Assembly: GCA_019419895.1 (NCBI GenBank)
Contig: JAHZIE010000086.1
Span: 1-9,033, forward strand
DNA: 9,033 nt
Reading direction: 5' to 3'
Source: Clostridiales bacterium
Lineage (GTDB): Bacteria > Bacillota > Clostridia > Oscillospirales > Acutalibacteraceae
Below, in pieces: positions 1 to 5,913 of the stretch; the first letter of the stretch is position 1, and each line of letters starts with the position of its first letter. The notes beneath the pieces were generated by a model. That model searched no databases. It was not told the DNA's origin and worked only from the letters and a program-made list of their open reading frames with translations. The translations under genes and the position numbers were made by a program.

Positions 1-2141
1 ATGGGAATCGTCTTTTCCTGATCGGTAAATTCATTCTTTTCATCGCTTAAAAGGAGGGATTCCCTCCTGCCGTCCAAGCTGGCGGATATTCTGGAACCGC
101 CTTTCTCAAAAAGGCATTCCGCCGTCAGTCTCCCCTGGGACACTGTAAATCCGACCCTTTCGTTTGTAGAAACAGTTACCTCTACTTCCGGCCTTTTGTC
201 CCGGTAAGGCATCAGCAGGGAAACCATCAGCTGCCCCCCTCTGTCCTTCCATGTCACAGAGACATGCTCTGCCGCCGTTTTCCGGTTATAATCGGTACAC
301 ATCCACCCGGATACCGGATCTTCCTGTCCCTTTTCCAGACGGAAAGACAAGTCCTTCCCGCCGAGATGGAGGATTTCCAGAGTCACATCCCCCGCGTGGG
401 TAAGTATCGTCCCCTCCTGGAAAGAAGTATCGCCGCATTCCGGCGACAGCATCCAATTCAGCTGAAAGGAAGAACCGCCGCTGATCCGGTCGGCAATCAC
501 ATAACATTGGTTCCCGATGGAATACACCTGCCGATGATGGATGGCATCCAGCCTTTGCTCTCCGTAGCCATCGTTATAAATCCCCTCCGCGAACTGGAGG
601 AGCCTTCCAAAATGGAACCTTGTGCCGTCCCGTTTCTGCAGCCTGCGCAGATGGGCCGCATACTCCTCATATTCCCTCCAATCCTCACTGACCTTGTCGC
701 GGTTCACCGCCACTGTCTTGAGCCTGCATTGGGAAAGCCCGTCAACGCAGAGGGTACTGTGGGCAAAAGAAGAGGTGAAATACTCGTTTAATCTCTTCGA
801 CGCAGGATCATCGGCATAATTATAATTTCCGGCGTCCACCAGCAGATTCTGCCCCAGCGCGGTCAAAATCACGCTGTTACAGTCCTCGTGGGCATGCCCC
901 ATCCCATAACGGCTAGTCTTAAAAAAGAGGTAGTTGTCCTTTTTTGTCCATCCGGAACGCATCACATAATAACCGCCGTAGGGATAAGCCGCAGAATTAA
1001 CGGTGCATCTCTCCTGTTTCTCAATAGCGCGGATGATTTCGCCTGTCCGCGGAAGGGGGAACATCCGGTTTCTGCCTTTTGCCTCCTCCACCGCGTGGTT
1101 TCCCTGATGGGTCTTCGCCACCGCCGGCATCTGATCCAGCGGGGTAATGAGGGAGGCCAGGAACAGACAGCGCTGTTCCGCCTTTTCCCTGAGCTTTTCC
1201 ATCCTGAGATTGCGCGTTCCCTCAAACAGCCTGGAGATTTCATACAGGCGCGCCACCAGTCCATGATTGTAATTAAAGGACTGCTCCAGATCCGTCCCGT
1301 CCGGCAGGACGCACATATCCACTGCCTCCTCCAGACGATCCATCCCCACCAGATAAGCGGCGGGCGCGATTTTAAATTCATCCAGCACCCTTCCCAGATA
1401 AACCAGCGCACAGGCGCAGTGGATAAATTGGTTGGGCGTGTACCGCCTGGCATTGTTCAGCACAACAAAAAAATGATCTGTCACCAGAGAATAAAGGATA
1501 TTGGCAATCAGGATATCGGGTACCCGCTCATCCCCGGCGACTCGTCCCAATGCCTGAAGCATGCATTCCATGCGGGAGGCGGCGGCCAGGCCGATCCAGC
1601 TTCCACCGAGATATCCCGGCGTCCGCCCTTCTCCCCCGTATTTATATCCCTTTTCGTTGAGATAAGCGGGGAGGGAAACATCGTATTCCAGCCCGTGGAC
1701 ACCCCAATAATGATGTTGAAGAAAATCCTCATAAATTTCCATCCATTTATCCAAATACTGTTCCTGTCCCGTCGCTTCATAGGCGTCCAGAAGGCAGTTG
1801 GTAAAATAGAAATATCCCAGATGGCTCTGCCACTGCTTATCCCCGTCCGGCTCCAAAAACCAGTCGATGGGATCGCCCAGATCCACTATCCGGCTTCCCA
1901 GAAGGGAAACCCGGTTTTTCAGCAGCAGGTCCGCCTTCTCCTGAAAATTTTTCTCAGGGGCAGCTCTGTACGCCGGAGCACTAGCGGGAAGACGCTTCTT
2001 CAGCAGCTCCCTGTATTCTTTCAGGGCGGCGTCGAACTTTTCTTCCTCCACCAGCCGCCGCACCTTCTCAAAGCCCCTGGAAAAAAGGTTTATCTGCTCA
2101 AAAAAATGAGCTGGGTTCCCAGCCCTTAACCATCCGCCGAT
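1..2141 (-). CDS. Heparinase II/III-family polysaccharide lyase (C-terminal end beyond the left edge; start uncertain)
   Basis: About 713 residues are visible in one uninterrupted minus-strand frame that exits the left edge. Counting from the codon at 2141, an N-terminal alpha/alpha-toroid domain of the heparinase II/III type runs from about residue 65 to 350. It carries LGDPIDW near its start, EQSFNYNHG (286-294) and THQGNH (344-349). The beta-sandwich heparinase II/III domain follows, with YYVMRSGW ending at W398, GHAHEDC (H416, H418) and LLVDAGNYNY. In this family the catalytic residues are Asn/His and Tyr in the helical domain plus a His near the sandwich; N348, H349, Y291/H293 and H416/H418 are my inferred candidates. 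Such enzymes cleave uronic-acid polysaccharides by beta-elimination; the substrate here cannot be told. No signal peptide is seen, which suggests an intracellular enzyme acting on imported oligosaccharides. The gene follows nuoE in the same frame, about 60 nt after its stop. No in-frame ATG exists before residue ~133. The start given (ATC at 2141-2139) is chosen only because a good SD lies 9 nt upstream. TTG at 2183, GTG at 2063, or ATG at 2133 plus a frameshift are alternatives. Confidence 0.85.
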   Translation of the reverse strand, partial: MGGWLRAGNPAHFFEQINLFSRGFEKVRRLVEEEKFDAALKEYRELLKKRLPASAPAYRAAPEKNFQEKADLLLKNRVSLLGSRIVDLGDPIDWFLEPDGDKQWQSHLGYFYFTNCLLDAYEATGQEQYLDKWMEIYEDFLQHHYWGVHGLEYDVSLPAYLNEKGYKYGGEGRTPGYLGGSWIGLAAASRMECMLQALGRVAGDERVPDILIANILYSLVTDHFFVVLNNARRYTPNQFIHCACALVYLGRVLDEFKIAPAAYLVGMDRLEEAVDMCVLPDGTDLEQSFNYNHGLVARLYEISRLFEGTRNLRMEKLREKAEQRCLFLASLITPLDQMPAVAKTHQGNHAVEEAKGRNRMFPLPRTGEIIRAIEKQERCTVNSAAYPYGGYYVMRSGWTKKDNYLFFKTSRYGMGHAHEDCNSVILTALGQNLLVDAGNYNYADDPASKRLNEYFTSSFAHSTLCVDGLSQCRLKTVAVNRDKVSEDWREYEEYAAHLRRLQKRDGTRFHFGRLLQFAEGIYNDGYGEQRLDAIHHRQVYSIGNQCYVIADRISGGSSFQLNWMLSPECGDTSFQEGTILTHAGDVTLEILHLGGKDLSFRLEKGQEDPVSGWMCTDYNRKTAAEHVSVTWKDRGGQLMVSLLMPYRDKRPEVEVTVSTNERVGFTVSQGRLTAECLFEKGGSRISASLDGRRESLLLSDEKNEFTDQEKTIP

Positions 2142-2150
2142 CGCGATCAG

Positions 2151-2159
2151 CTCCTTTCC
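2151..2159 (-). promoter_or_regulatory. Shine-Dalgarno sequence before the lyase gene
   Basis: On the minus strand this reads GGAAAGGAG, a near-ideal ribosome binding site in the 60-nt gap after nuoE. It lies 9 nt upstream of an in-frame ATC codon (2141-2139) and 17 nt upstream of an ATG (2133-2131) that is out of frame with the lyase. The site shows that translation of the lyase was meant to start here, although no standard start codon sits at the right distance in the right frame. Confidence 0.6.
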
Positions 2160-2201
2160 GCCGGCAAAACACGCCGGCCCCAAGCATGCCGTTCCAGCGG
2201 C

Positions 2202-2699
2202 TCAATCCATATATTTATCCAGGATCCCGTCGATATCCTCCTCTGTCAGACGGCCGTATACGTCATCGTTGACCGTCATTACAGGCGCCAGTCCACAGGC
2301 GCCGATACATCGGCAGGCCGTCAGGGAAAAGCGGCCGTCCGCCGTACATTCCTCCGGTTCAATCCCCAGCCTTTCCTTTATTTTTTCCACAAGCTTTCCC
2401 GAACCCTTGACATAGCACGCCGTTCCAAGACAGACGGAAATGTTGTACTGTCCCTTAGGCGTGAGGGCAAACTGGGAATAAAAGGTGGAAACACCATATA
2501 CCTCCTCCAGCGGGACGTCCAGCCCCTGGGCGACTATCTTCTGCACTTCCAGAGGCAGATAGCCATAAATCTCCTGGGCGTACTGCAGCGCTGGCATCAG
2601 GGCGCCGTCCTCCCCTTTATGGGCCTCCAGGAATTCCCTCAGCCTTTTTTCCTGCTCCTTTGTTCCCGCGAAAGGAATACTGCTGACCTTTTTCTGCAT
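2202..2699 (-). CDS. nuoE: NuoE/HymA-like [2Fe-2S] ferredoxin subunit (24-kDa NADH dehydrogenase/hydrogenase subunit family)
   Basis: This is a 165-residue protein of the complex I 24-kDa subunit family, also found as the small subunit of bacterial NADH- or NADP-linked [FeFe]-hydrogenases and formate dehydrogenases. A helical N-terminal half (about 15-75, with LMPALQYAQEIYGYLP and EEVYGVSTFYSQF) precedes a thioredoxin-like [2Fe-2S] domain. The four expected ligands are present: C90 and C95 in CLGTAC, and C131 and C135 in CIGACG; C129 is an additional cysteine. The length is normal. The start is fixed by AGGGAGG 7 nt upstream. In the family this protein partners a NuoF-type flavoprotein and passes electrons between NAD(P)H and hydrogenase or quinone modules. 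The next gene here is instead a polysaccharide lyase, so its partner must be encoded elsewhere or the protein has another role. It is probably cytoplasmic. The family call is secure; the complex is unknown. Confidence 0.93.
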   Translation of the reverse strand: MQKKVSSIPFAGTKEQEKRLREFLEAHKGEDGALMPALQYAQEIYGYLPLEVQKIVAQGLDVPLEEVYGVSTFYSQFALTPKGQYNISVCLGTACYVKGSGKLVEKIKERLGIEPEECTADGRFSLTACRCIGACGLAPVMTVNDDVYGRLTEEDIDGILDKYMD

Positions 2700-2706
2700 A
2701 AATTTT

Positions 2707-2713
2707 CCTCCCT
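2707..2713 (-). promoter_or_regulatory. Ribosome binding site of nuoE
   Basis: The minus strand reads AGGGAGG, separated by 7 nt (AAAATTT) from the ATG at 2699-2697. It supports the start at residue MQKKVSS rather than the longer upstream overlapping frame. Confidence 0.8.
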
Positions 2714-2809
2714 AAGCACTGTCCTTCCAACAGCAATCAAACGGCCCTTCAGCATTGTCCACAGTTCTGGCCGCTCTGTTTGTGAAAAAATAGGCAAAGT
2801 ATTTTTCTC

Positions 2810-2838
2810 ATCATAGCACATTCCATAATTTTTTTCTA
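2810..2838 (-). promoter_or_regulatory. Probable extended -10 promoter for nuoE
   Basis: On the minus strand, TGTGCTATGAT (2820-2810) is an extended -10 element: TATGAT preceded by TG and one base. The -35 position at 17-nt spacing (2838-2833) reads TAGAAA, a poor match, as is usual for extended -10 promoters. Transcription would begin near 2803 and leave a leader of about 100 nt before nuoE. The lyase gene would probably be on the same transcript. Confidence 0.4.
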
Positions 2839-2847
2839 GAAGGTCTT

Positions 2848-2878
2848 TACATTTATATGTAGGATTATCCTTTCATAT
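2848..2878. promoter_or_regulatory. Cluster of small dyads upstream of the nuoE promoter (possible operator)
   Basis: Two dyads abut: TACAT-ttat-ATGTA (2848-2861) and AGGAT-t-ATCCT (2861-2871). The second is further flanked by ATATG (2855-2859) and CATAT (2874-2878), which nearly extend it. The cluster lies just upstream of the proposed nuoE -35, where an activator or repressor could bind. AT-rich DNA produces such dyads by chance, so this is only a candidate. It does not match the Rex half-site pattern TTGTTAA. Confidence 0.25.
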
Positions 2879-3209
2879 TTTATCTATTTTGCTATCAATG
2901 CTTTACTTGTTTTTCCATGAAAATATCTTTTTCTTTATCCTCCCTCCATAAAAGAGAAAGAGTTCTACCAATCATATTCCCGAGGAAAAGGAATCATGCC
3001 TACAGACAATGCATAAAAATAGATGAATCAATATACATTATTAAGTTTCACCTGACGCTTTGGCCGTTTTATCCCCTTTCTCTCTTTATGCTTTTTTAGG
3101 CCGGCGGCTTCTCTTTTGTATCAACCGAAAGACATACCCCTTATCCAGATCGGTTTGAAAAGATTTGACGCCTTTCTTTAAAAGAAAATGGTTTTGCTGG
3201 ATAAAGTTA
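2879..3209. other. AT-rich divergent intergenic region, no gene recognised
   Basis: This stretch between the two divergent promoters is clearly richer in A and T than the flanking genes. It has stop codons in all frames apart from a 60-codon open frame (2917-3099) without a convincing ribosome binding site. I saw no tRNA, T-box (no GGGTGGNACCGCG-like element), riboswitch or terminator. A weak inverted repeat (AACCGA at 3123-3128, TCGGTT at 3150-3155) and a near-palindromic TTTCTTTAAAAGAAA (3173-3187) are the only structures noticed. Confidence 0.5.
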
Positions 3210-3238
3210 TTGACTATTTTCTCCATAAAACCTATAAT
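3210..3238 (+). promoter_or_regulatory. Sigma-A type promoter of serC-serA
   Basis: A -35 TTGACT (3210-3215) and a perfect -10 TATAAT (3233-3238) are separated by exactly 17 nt. Transcription would start near 3245 and give a leader of about 40 nt, too short for a T-box or riboswitch. Control, if any, would therefore act at the promoter rather than through a structured leader. Confidence 0.85.
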
Positions 3239-3284
3239 TGTTTTATATATCAACCTATTTTTATTTCACTGGGGGTTCATTTAA

Positions 3285-4370
3285 ATGGCTAGAGTTTATA
3301 ATTTTTCCGCAGGCCCATCCATGCTGCCGGAGTCTGTATTGAAGCGCGCCAGCGCTGAAATGCTGGATTACAATGGTTCCGGCCAGTCTGTCATGGAAAT
3401 GTCCCACCGTTCCAAGCTCTATGAAGGAATCATTCACAACGCGGAAGCCCTGCTGCGTGAATTGATGAACATTCCGGATAACTATAAGGTCCTGTTCCTG
3501 CAGGGCGGCGCTTCCACCCAATTCGCCATGATTCCGCTCAACCTGATGAACGGTTCCGGTAAGGCGGATTTTGTTTTGACCGGCCAGTGGGCGAACAAGG
3601 CTTACCAGGAGGCTGCCCGTTACGGCCAGGCCAATGTGGTGGCTTCCAGCAAGGACAAAACCTATTCCTACATACCAAAACTCGATCCCAGCGCCTTTAC
3701 CAAGGACGCGGATTACTTTCACATCTGCATGAACAACACCATATACGGGACAGTCTATAAGACACTGCCCCAGACCGGCGACGTTCCGCTGGTGGCTGAC
3801 ATATCCTCCTGCATCCTTTCCCAGCCCATTGACGTTTCCAAATTTGGGCTGCTCTACGCGGGCGCTCAGAAAAACATGGCGCCTGCCGGCCTGACCGTCG
3901 TCATCATTCGGGAGGATTTAATTGGCCATGCAAGGGATATCACCCCCACTATGCTCAATTATCAAATACACGCGGACAACGACTCTATGTACAACACCCC
4001 GCCCTGCTACACCATTTATATGGCGATGCTGGTTCTCGAATGGCTGAAAAACGAGATTGGCGGGCTTGAAAAGATGAAGGAAATCAATGAAAGAAAAGCT
4101 AAACTGCTCTATGATTTTCTTGACGCTTCCCATTTGTTCCGCGGCACCGTTGTTCCAGAAGACCGCTCCCTGATGAACGTCCCCTTTGTAACCGGAAACG
4201 ACGAGCTGGACGCCAAATTTGTCAAGGAATCCTCCGCCGCCGGCTTTGTCAACCTCAAGGGCCACCGCACTGTGGGCGGCATGAGGGCTTCCATTTACAA
4301 CGCCATGCCTGTGGAGGGCGTGCGGGCCCTGGTCGAATTCATGAAAAACTTTGAAGAAGCGAACGTCTGA
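3285..4370 (+). CDS. serC: Phosphoserine aminotransferase
   Basis: SerC (EC 2.6.1.52) transfers the amino group of glutamate to 3-phosphohydroxypyruvate to give phosphoserine, the second step of serine synthesis; the same fold can act in pyridoxal phosphate synthesis. The protein has 361 residues, the normal length, and begins with the family signature NFSAGPSMLP. Visible features include the substrate-binding H41-R42 in MSHRSK, GGAST (74-78), W102 in TGQW, and D172, which is placed to contact the pyridine nitrogen of PLP. The PLP Schiff-base lysine is K196 in YAGAQKNMAPAG, and the C-terminal HRTVGGMRAS holds a phosphate-binding arginine. The start is supported by GGGGG at 3271-3275, 9 nt upstream. 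It is the first gene of a two-gene operon with serA, 41 nt ahead. It is cytoplasmic and a homodimer in the family. Confidence 0.97.
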   Translation: MARVYNFSAGPSMLPESVLKRASAEMLDYNGSGQSVMEMSHRSKLYEGIIHNAEALLRELMNIPDNYKVLFLQGGASTQFAMIPLNLMNGSGKADFVLTGQWANKAYQEAARYGQANVVASSKDKTYSYIPKLDPSAFTKDADYFHICMNNTIYGTVYKTLPQTGDVPLVADISSCILSQPIDVSKFGLLYAGAQKNMAPAGLTVVIIREDLIGHARDITPTMLNYQIHADNDSMYNTPPCYTIYMAMLVLEWLKNEIGGLEKMKEINERKAKLLYDFLDASHLFRGTVVPEDRSLMNVPFVTGNDELDAKFVKESSAAGFVNLKGHRTVGGMRASIYNAMPVEGVRALVEFMKNFEEANV

Positions 4371-4411
4371 CAGGCGCGCCGCCCTTCTGTTGAGAGGATG
4401 AAAGAGATATT

Positions 4412-5575
4412 ATGTTTCAGATTCAGACATTGAACAAAATTTCCAAGGCGGGCCTGGACCGCTTCGACAGCAAATACACCTGCTCCGACACGGTGGAGTC
4501 TCCCGACGCCGTTTTGGTTCGTTCCGCTTCCATGCACGACATGGAGCTTTCCAAGAGCGTTCTGGCTATTGCCCGCGCCGGAGCCGGCGTCAATAATATC
4601 CCTTTGGATAAATGCAGCGAGTCCGGCGTCGTGGTTTTCAACACTCCCGGCGCCAACGCCAACGCCGTCAAGGAGCTTGTAATTGCCGGCCTGCTCCTGA
4701 GCTCCCGCAAAATCGCTCCGGCCATTGAATGGGTAAAAACCCTGAAGGGACAGGGGGATGCCGTCACCAAAATGGTGGAAAAGGGAAAGAGCGCCTTTGT
4801 CGGCCCCGAGATCCAGGGAAAATCCCTCGGCGTCATCGGCCTTGGCGCCATCGGCATTAAGGTTGCCAACACGGCAAAAAGCCTTGGGATGACCGTCTAC
4901 GGTTATGATCCCTATCTTTCCGTTAACGCGGCGTGGGGCCTGTCCAGAAATATCCACCACGCCATGACGTTGGATGAAATTTATGCTAACTGCGATTACA
5001 TCACCGTCCATGTCCCTCTGACGCCCGACACAAAGGAAATGATCAACGCGGCTTCCATCGCCTCCATGAAGGATCATGTGCGGATTTTGAATTTCGCCCG
5101 GGCCGACCTGGTCAATACCCAGGATATCCTCCAAGCCCTGTCGGACGGCAAGGTCGCCTCCTATGTCACCGATTTCCCGTCCGATGAGCTTATTGGGGTG
5201 GAAGGCGTGGTAGCTATTCCCCATCTAGGCGCCTCCACACCGGAATCTGAGGACAACTGCGCCCAGATGGCCGCCAATGAATTGATGGATTACCTTGAGA
5301 ACGGCAATATCACCAATTCGGTCAACATGCCGGCTGTCCGTATGGAGCGTGTGGGAGAAACCCGCATCTGTGTCATTCATAAGAATATCCCCAATATGCT
5401 CTCCCAGATTTCCGGTGTCGTTTCCAGCAATGGACTCAATATCGAAAATATGCAGAGCGTATCCAAAAAAGATTATGCCTACACCATTTTGGATGTTTCC
5501 GGCGATGTTCCCGAAAAGGAGGCCGACACCATTTTGGCTATCGACGGCATTATCCGGGTAAGGATTATCAAATAG
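4412..5575 (+). CDS. serA: D-3-phosphoglycerate dehydrogenase (compact form with ACT domain)
   Basis: SerA (EC 1.1.1.95) oxidises 3-phosphoglycerate with NAD to 3-phosphohydroxypyruvate, the SerC substrate. The protein has 387 residues. An N-terminal half of the substrate domain (1-95, with RAGAGVNNIPLD) precedes the Rossmann domain (about 96-280). The latter has G143-L-G145-A-I-G148 and the ribose-binding D166 in YGYDP. Catalytic residues are R230, E259 in DFPSDE and H271 in PHLGAST. From memory, the E-to-H distance is 23 residues in E. coli SerA but only 12 here, so a loop is missing. The C-terminal part (about 317-387, from ETRICVIHKNIPN) is an ACT domain joined directly without the intervening ASB domain of long SerA forms. 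Feedback control by serine through the ACT domain is plausible but inferred. AAAGAG (4401-4406) is the likely ribosome binding site. A strong terminator follows, so it ends the operon. Confidence 0.95.
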   Translation: MFQIQTLNKISKAGLDRFDSKYTCSDTVESPDAVLVRSASMHDMELSKSVLAIARAGAGVNNIPLDKCSESGVVVFNTPGANANAVKELVIAGLLLSSRKIAPAIEWVKTLKGQGDAVTKMVEKGKSAFVGPEIQGKSLGVIGLGAIGIKVANTAKSLGMTVYGYDPYLSVNAAWGLSRNIHHAMTLDEIYANCDYITVHVPLTPDTKEMINAASIASMKDHVRILNFARADLVNTQDILQALSDGKVASYVTDFPSDELIGVEGVVAIPHLGASTPESEDNCAQMAANELMDYLENGNITNSVNMPAVRMERVGETRICVIHKNIPNMLSQISGVVSSNGLNIENMQSVSKKDYAYTILDVSGDVPEKEADTILAIDGIIRVRIIK

Positions 5576-5593
5576 GCCACAAGATGGCGTTTT

Positions 5594-5624
5594 TGGCCGG
5601 GCGGACTGCCCGGCCATTTATTTT
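5594..5624 (+). terminator. Rho-independent terminator of the serC-serA operon
   Basis: A perfect 9-bp stem, TGGCCGGGC (5594-5602) and GCCCGGCCA (5608-5616), with a 5-nt loop GGACT, is followed by TTTATTTT. It lies 18 nt after the serA stop. The opposite strand lacks a T run after the stem, so it should work in the plus direction only. It separates the serine operon from the polysaccharide operon. Confidence 0.93.
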
Positions 5625-5642
5625 CTACAATAGTAACCGACG

Positions 5643-5657
5643 AATCTCTCGGAGATT
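5643..5657. promoter_or_regulatory. Dyad just upstream of the polysaccharide operon promoter
   Basis: AATCTC-tcg-GAGATT is a perfect 6-bp inverted repeat with a 3-nt centre, followed by TTTT. It ends 14 nt before the proposed -35. It could be a regulator binding site or a weak second terminator; its short stem of only moderate GC content makes it a poor terminator. Confidence 0.35.
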
Positions 5658-5671
5658 TTACGATTTGTTAA

Positions 5672-5700
5672 TTGAACTGCGGGATATAATGGGGTAAAAT
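5672..5700 (+). promoter_or_regulatory. Promoter of the polysaccharide (UDP-L-FucNAc) operon
   Basis: A -35 TTGAAC (5672-5677) and -10 TAAAAT (5695-5700) are spaced by 17 nt. A TATAAT at 5685-5690 overlaps the spacer, but its nearest -35-like sequence (TTGTTA, 5665-5670) is only 14 nt away, so the first pairing is preferred. Transcription would begin near 5707, leaving a leader of about 200 nt. Confidence 0.6.
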
Positions 5701-5913
5701 AGAATAATTGCAGAAGGACTGCCGGCATTACCTCTCAGTTCGACGTAAGGTTCCTTGTTTTCTTTCAGCATATTCTAAACACTGTAACTTGTACAATAAA
5801 AACACGGCGGAATGATATCAACAGATGGTGTGAAAGAACTGTCTGCCCTTCATTCCTTTGAATTTAAGAATTTAACTTTGAGCTTCATCAGATCATTAAG
5901 GGATGAATTTGAA
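5701..5913 (+). other. Untranslated leader of the polysaccharide operon
   Basis: This is the stretch between the proposed promoter and the glycosyltransferase start. It holds a 10-bp palindrome AAGGTTCCTT (5747-5756) and otherwise no strong hairpin or terminator that I can see. From 5812 it is open in frame with the glycosyltransferase. That extension would add 34 residues of no recognisable family, and its ATG has only GGCGG one base upstream. I treat it as leader, not coding. No known riboswitch class or enterobacterial JUMPstart/ops element was recognised. Confidence 0.4.

Noticed and set aside
264..791. 175-codon plus-strand open frame
   Set aside because: It is the antisense shadow of the C-terminal part of the lyase, with a low-complexity, family-less translation.
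888..2129. 413-codon open frame on the plus strand
   Set aside because: It lies fully antisense to the heparinase II/III lyase, whose domain motifs are unmistakable. The plus-strand translation shows no family features and no ribosome binding site.
2639..2821. 60-codon minus-strand frame overlapping the nuoE start
   Set aside because: It runs across the proposed nuoE promoter and leader and overlaps the well-supported nuoE start in another frame.
2917..3099. 60-codon plus-strand frame in the intergenic region
   Set aside because: It has no convincing ribosome binding site or promoter at the right distance, and its AT-driven composition does not look like a real small protein.
3123..3155. 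Inverted repeat AACCGA / TCGGTT upstream of the serC promoter
   Set aside because: The arms are 6 bp and 21 nt apart in AT-rich DNA, which is too weak to call an operator.
3239..3284. Possible T-box or riboswitch before serC
   Set aside because: The predicted leader is only about 40 nt with no terminator hairpin or T-box sequence.
4295..5224. 309-codon minus-strand open frame
   Set aside because: It is the antisense shadow of serA, a side effect of its GC-rich third codon positions.
5665..5690. Promoter pairing TTGTTA with TATAAT
   Set aside because: The spacer is only 14 nt. The overlapping TTGAAC/TAAAAT pair has the correct 17 nt.
5812..5913. 34-residue N-terminal extension of the glycosyltransferase
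   Set aside because: The family N-terminus (MKFLIVSQLYSPDN) begins exactly at the ATG at 5914, which has a purine-rich site upstream. The extension resembles no known domain or signal peptide.
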